Assembly: GCA_000156155.1 (NCBI GenBank)
Contig: DS995299.1
Location: forward strand, 1,231,400-1,295,399
Source of the DNA: a beta proteobacterium KB13
GTDB lineage: Bacteria > Pseudomonadota > Gammaproteobacteria > Burkholderiales > Methylophilaceae
DNA: 64,000 nt
Direction: 5' to 3'
The number at the start of each line of letters is the position of its first letter. Position 1 is the stretch's first letter. Shown here one piece after another: positions 1-8,061 of this stretch. A program made the position numbers and the translations under genes. Under the pieces are notes generated by a model. The model did not search any database and had not been told where the DNA came from. It saw only the letters and a program-made list of their open reading frames with translations.

Positions 1-863
1 GTGGTGGTGGTGGAAGAGGAATGAGGGTGGTCCATTCCGAAGCATCGCTTCTAAATGCAGTCTCCATGACAAAAAATGAAGCTCACAGCTTTTTTGGTAA
101 TGCCGCGGTGTATATGGAAAAATATTTGGAAAAACCAAGGCACATTGAGTACCAGGTACTTGCAGATAATCACAAAAATGCGATCCATCTTTTTGAGAGA
201 GACTGCTCAATGCAGCGAAGGCATCAAAAAGTTATTGAAGAAGCTCCTGCTCCAGGGTTACCGGATAAATTAAGAAAAAAAATGGGCGACAGATGTGCAG
301 ATGCCTGTAGAAAGATTGGTTATCGTGGTGCTGGTACTTTCGAATTTTTATACGAAAATGGTGAATTTTACTTCATTGAAATGAATACTCGTATTCAGGT
401 TGAACATCCTGTGACGGAAATGATTACTGGTGTTGACCTAATTCAAGAACAAATAAGAATTGCAGCTGGTGAGAAGTTAAGCTATCGCCAGAAAGATATT
501 GCAATTAATGGTCATGCAATAGAATGTCGGATCAATGCTGAAGATCCATTTACGTTTATTCCATCACCTGGTCTCATCAATCGTTTTCATGTACCCGGTG
601 GTCCTGGAATCAGAGTTGATACTCATGTTTATGGTGGTTATCGCGTCCCGTCGCATTATGATTCAATGATTGGTAAGCTGGTCGCACACGGGGATACGCG
701 TGAAAAGGCTGCTGCAAAACTGCAAATGGCTCTCTCAGAAATGTATTGCGAAGGAATTAAAATTAATATTGATTTACATCGTGATTTATTAATCGACCTT
801 GCTTTCCTTAAAGGTGGGCCAAGCATTCATTATTTAGAAGAAAAATTAGGAATGAAAAAATAG
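1..863 (+). CDS. accC: Biotin carboxylase subunit of acetyl-CoA carboxylase, 3' part (N-terminus outside window)
   Basis: Carboxylates biotin on BCCP with ATP and bicarbonate, the first step of fatty acid synthesis. The reading frame is open from base 3 and begins inside the ATP-grasp glycine-rich loop (GGGGRGM at bases 3-23), so the ATG at 21 is internal, not a start. Further on are the [21 protein letters not shown] segment and the metal/catalytic stretch [14 protein letters not shown], both typical of AccC. About 287 residues are visible of a usual ~450, so roughly 160 are missing upstream. The stop is directly followed by the GTG of prmA, the common accC-prmA order in beta- and gammaproteobacteria. 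Confidence 0.96.
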   Translation, partial: GGGGRGMRVVHSEASLLNAVSMTKNEAHSFFGNAAVYMEKYLEKPRHIEYQVLADNHKNAIHLFERDCSMQRRHQKVIEEAPAPGLPDKLRKKMGDRCADACRKIGYRGAGTFEFLYENGEFYFIEMNTRIQVEHPVTEMITGVDLIQEQIRIAAGEKLSYRQKDIAINGHAIECRINAEDPFTFIPSPGLINRFHVPGGPGIRVDTHVYGGYRVPSHYDSMIGKLVAHGDTREKAAAKLQMALSEMYCEGIKINIDLHRDLLIDLAFLKGGPSIHYLEEKLGMKK

Positions 864-1751
864 GTGATTTCTTTATCACTGATAGTTGATGATGATATTG
901 CACAGTCCATTGGAGACCATCTCATTGAACTCGATGCGCTATCACTGAGCTTTAGCGACTCTGATTTAGACACTCAGAACGAAGTTGCGATTTTTGGTGA
1001 GGACCCTGATGATCATGAAAGGTATTGGAAAAATACCAAGGTCATGGCCCTATTCCAGAGTGATCATACTCTCACAGAGGTTATTAATTCCATTCACAAT
1101 GAGTTTAATATTCATATCGATCAGATTCAGGTTGAGTCTGTTGCAGAAAAAGATTGGGTTAAAGAGACTCAGTCACAATTTAAGCCGATCCAAATTAATG
1201 ACAAAATTTGGATCATTCCCTCCTGGCACAAGATAAAAAATAATAATGCGACTAACATTCACCTAGACCCTGGATTGGCATTTGGGACTGGATCGCATCC
1301 CACCACCAAACTTTGTTTAGATTGGTTAACCAAAATTGATCTTATTGATAAATCTGTCTTAGATTATGGATGTGGATCAGGAATTTTAGCTATTGCGGCA
1401 GAAAAATTAGGGGCCAAATCAGTTGCTGGAACTGACATTGATCCTCAGGCAATTACCGCCAGTCATCAAAATGCAGAGAATAATCAAACGAGTGCCATTA
1501 ACTTTTATACATCAGACGTATCAACAAATGACCTTTATGATATTGTTGTCGCAAATATATTATCAAGCGCACTTAAAGTATTAGAACCACTAATACATTC
1601 TAAATGTAAACCTCTAGGGCGTATCGCACTATCTGGTATTTTGCAATCACAGGAAAATGAAATCAAAGAGATATATGCTGATAACTTTATTTTTGAAGAT
1701 TCTTTATATCAAGATGGTTGGGTATGTATGACTGCATTAAAAAAGTCATAG
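864..1751 (+). CDS. prmA: Ribosomal protein L11 methyltransferase
   Basis: SAM-dependent enzyme that methylates ribosomal protein L11. The GTG start lies immediately after the accC stop, implying translational coupling. The 295-residue length is normal. The diagnostic DPGLAFGTGSHPTT segment lies near residue 135, SAM motif I (LDYGCGSGILAIAA) near residue 167, and a post-motif VANILSS replaces the usual NILA-type sequence. Its end overlaps tail-to-tail by 6 bp with the photolyase gene on the other strand. Confidence 0.95.
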   Translation: MISLSLIVDDDIAQSIGDHLIELDALSLSFSDSDLDTQNEVAIFGEDPDDHERYWKNTKVMALFQSDHTLTEVINSIHNEFNIHIDQIQVESVAEKDWVKETQSQFKPIQINDKIWIIPSWHKIKNNNATNIHLDPGLAFGTGSHPTTKLCLDWLTKIDLIDKSVLDYGCGSGILAIAAEKLGAKSVAGTDIDPQAITASHQNAENNQTSAINFYTSDVSTNDLYDIVVANILSSALKVLEPLIHSKCKPLGRIALSGILQSQENEIKEIYADNFIFEDSLYQDGWVCMTALKKS

Positions 1752-3275
1752 CTGTTCAATATTCTTCAATATTTGTTTACTTTTTTTAATATATAAGCCC
1801 CTATCTTCTTCTTTCATTTTATTTATCTGCATCTTTACAATACCCATTCTTGGATTATTTTCTAATAATGTTGGATTGTTTAAAAAAAAGCTCCAATAGA
1901 GACTATTAAATGGACATGAGTTATCTGCAAATTTAGTCTTGACGTCATACTGACAGGATTTACAGTAATTTCCCATCTTATTAATATAAGAGCCAGATGA
2001 CACATAGGGTTTTGTGGCCAACAAACCTCCATCAGCATACTGTGACATGCCTAGTACATTTGGCATTTCAACCCATTCGATGGCATCTATGTAAATTGCC
2101 AAAAACCACTCATGAACAAGCTTTGGATCAACTTCACTGAGTAACATGAAATTACCCAGTATCATTAATCTCTGGATATGGTGGGCATATGCATGTTGTA
2201 AAGACTGTTGAATTGATTTTTGCAGGCAGTTCATGTTAGTTTTACCATGCCAAAAAAACTCAGGTAACTTATTCTTAAATTTTAAAAAGTTACTCTGTCC
2301 ATATTCAGGCATTTTTGCCCAATACACTCCTCGAATATATTCTCGCCAGCCAATAATCTGCCTTATAAATCCCTCGACGGCACTTAAATTGGATAAATCT
2401 TTTTTTAAGTTCTCCTCCACTGTTTCAGCAATCTTTAATGGAGATAGCATTTTAGTGTTAAGAGCAAAAGAAATTAATGAGTGGAATAAATAAGGATTTT
2501 CATTCGACATGGCATCTTGAAAATCACCAAATTTATCAAGGCTGAATCTTATAAAATGGTTTAGGACTTGTAATGACTCCTCCTCATTGCTTGGCCAATT
2601 AAAATTTTTTGTATCAACAGATCCGATGTACCCAATTTCTAATTTATCAATCTCATCCTTGAGATGGCCTACATCATGATTGAACTTGATACGATCTGGT
2701 ATAGATTGTTTTGGATCCCACTTTTTCCTATTGTCCTGATCATAATTCCACTTATCACCGATAGGTTTATCACCAACCATCAAGATGGAATATTTTTTCC
2801 TGATATGGCGGTAGAATTCTTCCATTCTCCATATTTTTTTCTTAGTGAAAAAATCACGCAAGTCTTGCCTATGAGTCAAAAAATGTTCTGTCGAATAAGA
2901 TTGGTGTTCTAAACCGATTTGATCGGTTATTTTTTTCATTTCTTGATCCAGTCGATATTCATCAGGCACCTGATATTCAAATTTATTTATATCTGGATTT
3001 ATTTCAATTAATTTAAGAATATTTTTATAAAAGGATTGCTGATTGTCCGGATCTTTTAATTTGATATACCTAACAACATGGCCTTCTTGCTCTAATTCTT
3101 TTGCAAAGTTGCGCATCGCATGCATGAACGCTAGCATTTTTTGAATGTGGTGCTTCGCATAATTCATTTCAGGAGTAATTTCCATCATCAAATAGATGAC
3201 ATTGTGATCAATTTGCTTGAACCAGCTGTGCTTTTTATTTAATTGATCACCCAATAATAATCTAATTGTTTTCAT
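1746..3275 (-). CDS. FeS-type bacterial (6-4) photolyase / cryptochrome (DPRP family)
   Basis: Light-driven flavoprotein of the deoxyribodipyrimidine photolyase-related family (FeS-BCP), whose studied members such as Agrobacterium PhrB repair (6-4) photoproducts with FAD and a [4Fe-4S] cluster. Starting at [13 protein letters not shown] (ATG at 3275), the four cysteines fall at residues 350, 438, 441 and 454, the same numbers I recall for the PhrB cluster ligands; this supports this start over the in-frame ATG at 3290. The gene overlaps the preceding Cry-DASH gene by 14 bp, so the two are probably co-transcribed. Whether it repairs DNA or acts as a light sensor cannot be told from sequence. 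Confidence 0.93.
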   Translation of the reverse strand: MKTIRLLLGDQLNKKHSWFKQIDHNVIYLMMEITPEMNYAKHHIQKMLAFMHAMRNFAKELEQEGHVVRYIKLKDPDNQQSFYKNILKLIEINPDINKFEYQVPDEYRLDQEMKKITDQIGLEHQSYSTEHFLTHRQDLRDFFTKKKIWRMEEFYRHIRKKYSILMVGDKPIGDKWNYDQDNRKKWDPKQSIPDRIKFNHDVGHLKDEIDKLEIGYIGSVDTKNFNWPSNEEESLQVLNHFIRFSLDKFGDFQDAMSNENPYLFHSLISFALNTKMLSPLKIAETVEENLKKDLSNLSAVEGFIRQIIGWREYIRGVYWAKMPEYGQSNFLKFKNKLPEFFWHGKTNMNCLQKSIQQSLQHAYAHHIQRLMILGNFMLLSEVDPKLVHEWFLAIYIDAIEWVEMPNVLGMSQYADGGLLATKPYVSSGSYINKMGNYCKSCQYDVKTKFADNSCPFNSLYWSFFLNNPTLLENNPRMGIVKMQINKMKEEDRGLYIKKSKQILKNIEQL

Positions 3276-4512
3276 TCCAGCACATCTCATATTGATTATC
3301 TATGTCGTAAGTATTCTTCTGCTTTTCAACATTGAATCGTCTACCGCCTCTGGGATCCGTTCCATACCCAGCGATGTATATCCAATTACCCTGGTTAGAA
3401 TAAATATCAAAATCGATCAAATATTTTTGGAAAAAATCAGCGCCAATTCGCCAATCTATTTTCATTTCAAAAATAATAAAGGAGGCTAATATTTGTCTCA
3501 TTCGGTTGGATAAGAATCCACTATTTTGTAACTCTCTAATACCTGCATTGATAAATGATGACTCTGTGTTAGCCTCTTCTAAATTACTTATGTTATCTTG
3601 ACTTGTCTCATTAATCTCTTTATTTTTTAGCCCGAATTGGAAATATAGTTTTCTGTTATATTTAAAGTGCAAAAGTCTAAAGTAATCTCTCCACAATAGT
3701 TCGAACAATATCCAATAAGTACTCTCGTTAGCCCCGTTACTCTCCTCATAATTTTTTAGGGAAGTAAAAATTTGTCTTGCTGAAATTAAACCATGTGCAA
3801 GCCACACCGAAAATTTTGTTGAAAAATCATTGCCCATTAACTCATTTCTTGTCTGTTTATATTCAAGCGCTTTTTTGTCTGAAAAGTAATCCTTCACATA
3901 TTTTTGTGCACCATTTTCACAGATAGTATAATGATTTAAAAAATCTACACTGCCTCTATATTTGATATCAAAATTGGGTAATTGATATGAATTAATATTT
4001 GAAAGATTAGCAGGTTTCGGAAGAGTTAATCCTTCATAAAGGGTCGCTGTAATTGGCTTTAATTCCACCTTCTTTCTAAATGTCGTAAAGGTGTCAGGTA
4101 AATCGATTACATCAAAATCAAGGTCATCAATATTTAACAATGTGGAGTCCCAGAAGGACAGCACATCTGTCTGAGTAATGCTTAATTCTTCATCCGTTTC
4201 ATAAGGACTAACTATTTTTTCACAATATATTTTATTAATTTGGTATTGTTTTGCCAAAGAAGAAAATATATCTGAAGGCTCACCCTCAATAATATAAAGT
4301 TCATGCCCCAAGTCAGATAAATTTATCTTAAGTTGATTCAACGCATCAATTAAAAATTTATTCTTATGATTTTCATGGCCATCAAGAACTCTTAAATGCC
4401 GATTAACTATATAAACAAAAGAAATGCTTGTTGAATCTTTGATACATTGCACCAAAGGGTAGTTGTCATGAATTCTTAGGTTGTTTCTAAACCAGAAAAT
4501 ATTATGTGACAC
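3262..4512 (-). CDS. Cryptochrome DASH / photolyase family protein
   Basis: 416 residues. The N-terminal Rossmann-like antenna domain opens with [14 protein letters not shown]. The C-terminal FAD domain carries the ending typical of Cry-DASH and CPD photolyases ([19 protein letters not shown], then KQ...YD). Cry-DASH proteins repair CPDs mainly in single-stranded DNA. The start is GTG (4512); no in-frame ATG lies just upstream, and AAAGGTG about 12 bases upstream can serve as ribosome binding site. It is the first gene of a two-gene light-repair unit. The protein is shorter than many Cry-DASH (about 430-500 residues) but complete at both ends. Confidence 0.9.
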   Translation of the reverse strand: MSHNIFWFRNNLRIHDNYPLVQCIKDSTSISFVYIVNRHLRVLDGHENHKNKFLIDALNQLKINLSDLGHELYIIEGEPSDIFSSLAKQYQINKIYCEKIVSPYETDEELSITQTDVLSFWDSTLLNIDDLDFDVIDLPDTFTTFRKKVELKPITATLYEGLTLPKPANLSNINSYQLPNFDIKYRGSVDFLNHYTICENGAQKYVKDYFSDKKALEYKQTRNELMGNDFSTKFSVWLAHGLISARQIFTSLKNYEESNGANESTYWILFELLWRDYFRLLHFKYNRKLYFQFGLKNKEINETSQDNISNLEEANTESSFINAGIRELQNSGFLSNRMRQILASFIIFEMKIDWRIGADFFQKYLIDFDIYSNQGNWIYIAGYGTDPRGGRRFNVEKQKNTYDIDNQYEMCWNENN

Positions 4513-4676
4513 GATGATTTTTACACCTTTGTGAGCAATACTTTACCTCATCCCAACATCTTTCCCATTTCTTTCGCCATGAGAAAGGTCGCTGACACGT
4601 GACGCATTTTTTTTGGGGCAAGTTTTGTTTATGCATATTTCTAAGATGATATTAAAGGGGTTTGGTTCTTCAATAT

Positions 4677-4706
4677 TTAGCTAATTTAAAAAAAATTGCT
4701 TATAAT
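4677..4706 (+). promoter_or_regulatory. Candidate promoter with almost no leader
   Basis: A perfect TATAAT at 4701-4706 lies only 5 bases before the ATG at 4712, so transcription would begin at or within the start codon (leaderless mRNA). The -35 match is weak (TTTAGC at 4677, 18 bp spacer). No Shine-Dalgarno sequence precedes the ATG, which agrees with a leaderless start. The rest of 4513-4676 shows no gene or RNA that I recognise. Confidence 0.4.
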
Positions 4707-4711
4707 TAGTT

Positions 4712-5110
4712 ATGCGTTTTATATCAACACTCATTATTTCTTTGTTCCTAGCCTCGTGTGCTACCACTAATCAGAATATTCAACGCCCTGCCCCACATAA
4801 CGACTATACTGGTAAATTTGTTGAACAACATTTTTCTGGAGAAGATGCTAATGACTACATGATGAGGGCATGTAAGGTATATGGCGGTCTCAACCAAGAC
4901 AGTATTCAAAAAAAAGATAGTGATTTATTACTCCAGGATATATTTGAATTTAAATGTAATTTTGCCAATAAGCTATCTGACGAGTTAGAAATTGACGGAA
5001 AATCATCAAAACGCTTGAACGGAACAATTGCAAAACAGAAGTGTGAAAGACTTGGGTTTAAAGTAGGCACAGAAGATTTTGCAATTTGCCTTGAAGAATT
5101 AACTCAATGA
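4712..5110 (+). CDS. Small predicted lipoprotein, function unknown
   Basis: 132 residues. The N-terminus is a lipoprotein signal: MRF, a hydrophobic stretch, then the lipobox LASC, giving Cys16 as the lipidated residue after signal peptidase II. The mature part has further cysteines (ACKVYGG, FKCNF, KQKCERLGF, AICLEEL) and no domain I recognise. It overlaps the next gene by ATGA (5107-5110), so the two are probably translated together. A perfect TATAAT lies 5 bases upstream of the start. Confidence 0.72.
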   Translation: MRFISTLIISLFLASCATTNQNIQRPAPHNDYTGKFVEQHFSGEDANDYMMRACKVYGGLNQDSIQKKDSDLLLQDIFEFKCNFANKLSDELEIDGKSSKRLNGTIAKQKCERLGFKVGTEDFAICLEELTQ

Positions 5111-5448
5111 GGTATATTTTTTTATTACTTTTCCTTGCCAGCAACTCTTTCGCAAATGAACTAACTTATATTTGTGAGGGATTAAGTCATTTTGAACTTG
5201 TTGGAGCCAGTGGAGCAAAAGAGGAACAGCAGTCACGGGAATACAAATTTGAAGATTTAACCTTAATTGACCTCAATAACATTGAATGCGAAAAGTCCAA
5301 AACTACTTTGACATGTAAATCAAATCTTTTAAATATCAGATCACTCAATCTGGATTTAAAAACATTAAAAATTACTGACTCGATATCAGGAAATAAAGGG
5401 TTTGGACATTATATTGAAAATTTTGAGGGCCAATGTCAGATCAAATAA
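5107..5448 (+). CDS. Small secreted protein, function unknown
   Basis: 113 residues with a clear Sec signal peptide (MRYIFLLLFLASNSFA, cut before NEL). The mature domain is about 97 residues and has four cysteines (YICEG, IECEK, TLTCKS, GQCQIK), probably paired in the periplasm. The pattern 'CxG ... C ... C ... GxC near the C-terminus' resembles that of the secreted protein at 8058-8522, so they may share a fold. The gene is coupled to the upstream lipoprotein by an ATGA overlap and overlaps the next gene by 16 bp. Confidence 0.68.
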   Translation: MRYIFLLLFLASNSFANELTYICEGLSHFELVGASGAKEEQQSREYKFEDLTLIDLNNIECEKSKTTLTCKSNLLNIRSLNLDLKTLKITDSISGNKGFGHYIENFEGQCQIK

Positions 5449-5696
5449 ATATTAAAGAGCTATCTCCTAATGCTTTTGATGTAACAATATATTCAAATAC
5501 TGAAACAAATCATCAAGTTACAATTTCAGATAATTTCATCACTGAATATCAAATAAAAAATCTCACAAAAAAAGAAATTATTGAACAATCATTCATATTT
5601 CTTTTACAAAGGGAGTCTAATACTTCTATTTTAAGAAAATTCGATATTGAAGTGATCGCAAATTACTTTCCAGAATATAAAAAATTATTCAAATAA
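5433..5696 (+). CDS. Conserved-looking 87-residue protein, function unknown
   Basis: Cytosolic, no signal peptide or membrane segment. The N-terminal half reads as beta-strands (DVTIYSNTETNHQVTIS), the C-terminal half as helices ending SILRKFDIEVIANYFPEYKK. It resembles small hypothetical proteins I recall from streamlined marine bacteria, but I cannot name a family. The start lies inside the end of the preceding gene (16 bp overlap), placing it third in a three-gene unit. Confidence 0.62.
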   Translation: MSDQINIKELSPNAFDVTIYSNTETNHQVTISDNFITEYQIKNLTKKEIIEQSFIFLLQRESNTSILRKFDIEVIANYFPEYKKLFK

Positions 5697-5750
5697 CAGA
5701 AACTTAACAAAATTGATCTAGTCATTTCATATTATAAATTTGGAGTGATT

Positions 5751-6194
5751 ATGTTTAAATATTTTCAAATAACAATCCTATCCTGCGCAGTATTCTCAAA
5801 TCCATTATCTGCCGAAGAGATTAAAGATGGTCTCTATCAAGAATTCTTTGAAAATAAATCTCCGAAATTTGAAATCACCTATAAAAATGGAAAGAAAAAC
5901 GGCAAAGAAAAATTTTGGTATGAGAATGGTCAAATTAAAATGGAAAGTGACTTTAAAGATGGTAAGGAACATGGTCACTGGAAGCAGTGGTATGAGAATG
6001 GGCAGATAAAACTTAAAGTTGAATATAAAGATGGAAAAGAAAATGGCCTATGGGAACAATGGTTTGACGATGGTCAACAAAAATCAAAAAGTTCATGGGT
6101 CAATGGTACCAAAGATGGTCATGAATGGATTTGGAATAAAGAAGGTCAGTTGATATCCAAAGATTTATATAAAAATGGAAAAATAATTAAATGA
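5751..6194 (+). CDS. YwqK/MORN-repeat-like secreted protein
   Basis: 147 residues from the ATG at 5751, chosen over the GTG at 5745 because GGAG (5742-5745) is then correctly spaced. A signal peptide (MFKYFQITILSCAVFSNPLSA) is followed by about five repeats of 22-24 residues with the pattern W-YENGQ-K-E-x-[FY]KDGKE-G, as in the 'toxin-antitoxin system YwqK family antitoxin' and MORN-like proteins. No toxin gene lies beside it, so an antitoxin role is not supported. It ends one base before the sigma-32-like promoter of the Hsp20 gene. Confidence 0.75.
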   Translation: MFKYFQITILSCAVFSNPLSAEEIKDGLYQEFFENKSPKFEITYKNGKKNGKEKFWYENGQIKMESDFKDGKEHGHWKQWYENGQIKLKVEYKDGKENGLWEQWFDDGQQKSKSSWVNGTKDGHEWIWNKEGQLISKDLYKNGKIIK

Positions 6195-6224
6195 CTTGAA
6201 ATTTTCTTTAAGGGCTCCCATATA
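6195..6224 (+). promoter_or_regulatory. Sigma-32-type heat-shock promoter for Hsp20
   Basis: CTTGAAA at 6195-6201, a 14-bp spacer, then TCCCATATA at 6216-6224. This matches the RpoH consensus CTTGAAA - N(11-16) - CCCCATnT with a single mismatch in the -10, and the next gene downstream is a small heat-shock protein. Transcription would start near 6231. No RpoH gene is in the window, so the match rests on the known consensus only. Confidence 0.75.
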
Positions 6225-6230
6225 TAAATT

Positions 6231-6294
6231 ATGGTTGTTATGCCTAATGGGTAACACCATGATTTTTTATTTTGCTTTATTAAAGGAGATAAAT
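6231..6294 (+). promoter_or_regulatory. Candidate ROSE-like RNA thermometer in the Hsp20 leader
   Basis: The leader can form two stacked hairpins. The first pairs ATGGTTGTT (6231-6239) with AACACCAT (6253-6260) with one bulged base. The second pairs TTTGCTTT (6271-6278) with AAAGGAG (6282-6288), hiding the Shine-Dalgarno sequence behind CUUU/AAAG pairs, a bulged G and weak U-G/U-A pairs. A U(U/C)GCU strand with a bulged G opposite the ribosome binding site is the hallmark of ROSE thermometers, which open on heating. The loop is only three bases; no folding energy was computed. Confidence 0.5.
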
Positions 6295-6762
6295 ATGAAA
6301 ATTTCATTTGGTAACTTATATCCAAGTACGCTTGGTTTCGAAACTGCTTTAAGAGATATTGAAGCACTGATGGAAAACTCGATTGAGTCCGTCCATGAAA
6401 AATTTCCCCCACACAATATTATCAAACATAATGAAACCTCATATTCAGTGGAATTAGCTGTTGCTAGTTTTAATCAATCTGATATTGATGTTACCGTTAA
6501 AGATGGACTGCTTATTATCAAAGGTGATAAGTCAAAAGATGATACAAATATACAGTATCTTCATAAGGGAATTTCTAATCGATCATTTACAAAAACAATT
6601 CGACTAGCAGATACCATTGAAGTTAAAGGTGCAGATCTGGAATCTGGTGTACTTAAAATCTCGCTTGAAAATATTATTCCAGAATCAAAAAAACCAAAAA
6701 AAATTGAGATTAATGGAATAAAGAATCTTGCATCACAACAGTTAAATTCTTTAACTGCATAA
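6295..6762 (+). CDS. ibpA: Small heat-shock protein, Hsp20/IbpA family
   Basis: ATP-independent holdase that keeps unfolding proteins soluble. 155 residues from ATG 6295, which has a strong AAAGGAG ribosome binding site; the longer frame from 6196 would run through the promoter and leader and is rejected. The alpha-crystallin domain covers about residues 38-140 (YSVELAVASFNQSDIDVTVKDGLLIIKG ... LADTIEVKGADLESGVLKISLE), and a C-terminal IEI matches the I-x-I motif for oligomer assembly. The N-terminus (MKISFGNLYPSTLGFE) resembles IbpA. Heat control is indicated by the sigma-32-like promoter and the leader hairpins. A terminator follows. Confidence 0.9.
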   Translation: MKISFGNLYPSTLGFETALRDIEALMENSIESVHEKFPPHNIIKHNETSYSVELAVASFNQSDIDVTVKDGLLIIKGDKSKDDTNIQYLHKGISNRSFTKTIRLADTIEVKGADLESGVLKISLENIIPESKKPKKIEINGIKNLASQQLNSLTA

Positions 6763-6773
6763 GTAATTTTTTG

Positions 6774-6806
6774 AAAAGGGGTAATGAACAATTACTCCTT
6801 TTTTTT
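6774..6806 (+). terminator. Intrinsic terminator after hsp20
   Basis: 12-bp stem AAAAGGGGTAAT (6774-6785) with ATTACTCCTTTT (6791-6802), one G-T wobble, loop GAACA, then a T run. The 3' arm covers the last codons and stop of the convergent gene ending at 6792, so it may work in both directions. Confidence 0.8.
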
Positions 6807-7070
6807 AAACCCATCAATTATTAAACAGCCATCGGGGTCTATGCATGGCCAATCAGATTGAGGTCCGCAACTATTTCCTGTTATTTTTTTCTGGACTGGT
6901 TCATAAAATTGAACCTGATTGTTGTTGTCATTAGAGCTTATATTTCTTTCACTTATTTTTTCAGTAGAAAAAATAAATTGAGGATTTAGGAATAAGATAT
7001 ATATTAATCCGAACCAGAGAGGTCCGTTATTGAATATACCCCGGTTGGACGATCTTTTTCTGTTTTCCAT
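6792..7070 (-). CDS. Small membrane-anchored protein, function unknown
   Basis: 92 residues from ATG 7070 (AGAAG ribosome binding site just upstream); an in-frame ATG at 7094 would add 8 residues. A basic N-terminus (MENRKRSSNRG) precedes one hydrophobic segment (LWFGLIYILFLNPQFIFS), then an Asn-rich linker and a Cys-containing tail (NSCGPQSDWPCIDPDGCLI). It overlaps the preceding gene by 67 bp in another frame, which is a lot, so either this start or the gene itself deserves caution. Nothing known resembles it. Confidence 0.5.
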   Translation of the reverse strand: MENRKRSSNRGIFNNGPLWFGLIYILFLNPQFIFSTEKISERNISSNDNNNQVQFYEPVQKKITGNSCGPQSDWPCIDPDGCLIIDGFKKKE

Positions 7071-7492
7071 GATCTTCTTTTGACAATTTGGCATCGATCT
7101 CGATTAATATCAGAAGCACCAAATTTTAGTTTAGCATTTGGAATAACACGATATATATGCCTTTCTAGGCCATCAATTGTTTCAGGAGCATCATCATGAG
7201 CACAAAATATTAATACTCTTTGCTGCCTACTGTCCTCTTGTCGAATGATAACTATTTCATCTCGCTTCAATTCTTTGAAATATTTCTTAAGTCTATCTAA
7301 TTCATCTTTTGTAATTGGTTCGGTCTTTAGTAAGCTCACTCTTTTTGTTACAGAAATCGCGTTGGCATTAAGCTTATCCTTACTCATGATTTGGGGAATA
7401 AAACGAACGATCCACTTATCTGATTGTTTCGATCGTTTTAGATTAGCAACAATTTCATCTACAGGATATTTTGATAGGATTGGTGGTCTCAT
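7004..7492 (-). CDS. Basic 162-residue protein, function unknown
   Basis: No signal peptide or membrane segment. Rich in Lys and Arg, with two similar-looking halves: VDEIVANLKRSKQSDKWIVRFIPQ early and RVLIFCAHDDAPETIDGLERHIYRVIPNAKLKF later. The start ATG overlaps the stop of the upstream membrane-protein gene (ATGA-type), so it belongs to a three-gene minus-strand unit 7767-6792. I do not recognise a family; the charge suggests nucleic-acid or membrane-surface binding, which is a guess. Confidence 0.6.
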   Translation of the reverse strand: MRPPILSKYPVDEIVANLKRSKQSDKWIVRFIPQIMSKDKLNANAISVTKRVSLLKTEPITKDELDRLKKYFKELKRDEIVIIRQEDSRQQRVLIFCAHDDAPETIDGLERHIYRVIPNAKLKFGASDINRDRCQIVKRRSWKTEKDRPTGVYSITDLSGSD

Positions 7493-7767
7493 ATATCTAA
7501 GATTATATTAAAAAATAAACCGATATAGTAAATTATCGATAAGGTTATTATTGAAGCAATGATGACAAAATATATCTTACGGAAGAACTCAATCTTGAGA
7601 TGATTCCCATTAATTATTCGATATAAATAAAATCCAAGCAAATAAGATGGAAGAATGGCAATCACCCATAGCCATTTTTGCTCTTTAAAGCCCAACCAAA
7701 AACATATACCGAGCGAAATTAGCAGAACAATCCCACCTAGTCTTGACCAAAAATTATGTTCCATCAC
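7489..7767 (-). CDS. Small integral membrane protein, function unknown
   Basis: 92 residues with three predicted membrane helices: LGGIVLLISLGICFWLGF, WLWVIAILPSYLLGFYLYRI and IYFVIIASIITLSIIYYIGLFF. No motif identifies a family. First gene of the minus-strand unit that continues with the 162- and 92-residue proteins. Its start nearly abuts the divergent gene at 7783. Confidence 0.6.
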   Translation of the reverse strand: MMEHNFWSRLGGIVLLISLGICFWLGFKEQKWLWVIAILPSYLLGFYLYRIINGNHLKIEFFRKIYFVIIASIITLSIIYYIGLFFNIILDI

Positions 7768-7782
7768 GTTATAATAATGGAT

Positions 7783-8061
7783 ATGAAGAAGGATACAAAA
7801 TTTACTAGATTTGATGCCATCATTTTAGGCTCAACATTCTTGACCGCTATTATCACCTTTTTACTTTATATTGGGTTTAGTTTGTATAAGTATATTAAAG
7901 GAGGGGTATGGGTGAAGTCTTTATCGGCATGCGAGGTGTTCAATTTATTTTGTTCAAATAACTTTATTATTAAATTGATAGGTGACTTAGAAGCCACTCT
8001 TTTTGTATCACTTGTCTTCGGATTATATTTCCTTATTCACCTCTACCTGGTTAAAAAGTGA
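7783..8061 (+). CDS. Small integral membrane protein, function unknown
   Basis: 92 residues from ATG 7783; in-frame ATGs at 7756 and 7777 are alternatives. A perfect TATAAT at 7770-7775 would start transcription at about 7782, favouring the ATG at 7783 with a leaderless message; 7756 would overlap the divergent gene. Two membrane helices are predicted (FDAIILGSTFLTAIITFLLYIGFSLY and ATLFVSLVFGLYFLIHLYL) with a Cys-containing loop between. The end overlaps the next gene by GTGA, so the two are coupled. Confidence 0.6.
   Translation: MKKDTKFTRFDAIILGSTFLTAIITFLLYIGFSLYKYIKGGVWVKSLSACEVFNLFCSNNFIIKLIGDLEATLFVSLVFGLYFLIHLYLVKK

Noticed and set aside
4513-4711. A tRNA or small RNA in the gap between cry and the lipoprotein gene
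   Set aside because: No cloverleaf, no T-loop consensus and no clear terminator hairpin could be found by eye.
5745-6194. YwqK-family 'antitoxin' implying a toxin-antitoxin pair
   Set aside because: The neighbours show no toxin-like protein, and the product has a signal peptide, so it acts outside the cytosol. The family name alone is not evidence.
6196-6294. N-terminal extension of Hsp20 from the upstream ATG at 6196
   Set aside because: It would translate the heat-shock promoter and leader; the ATG at 6295 has a strong ribosome binding site and gives the normal family N-terminus.
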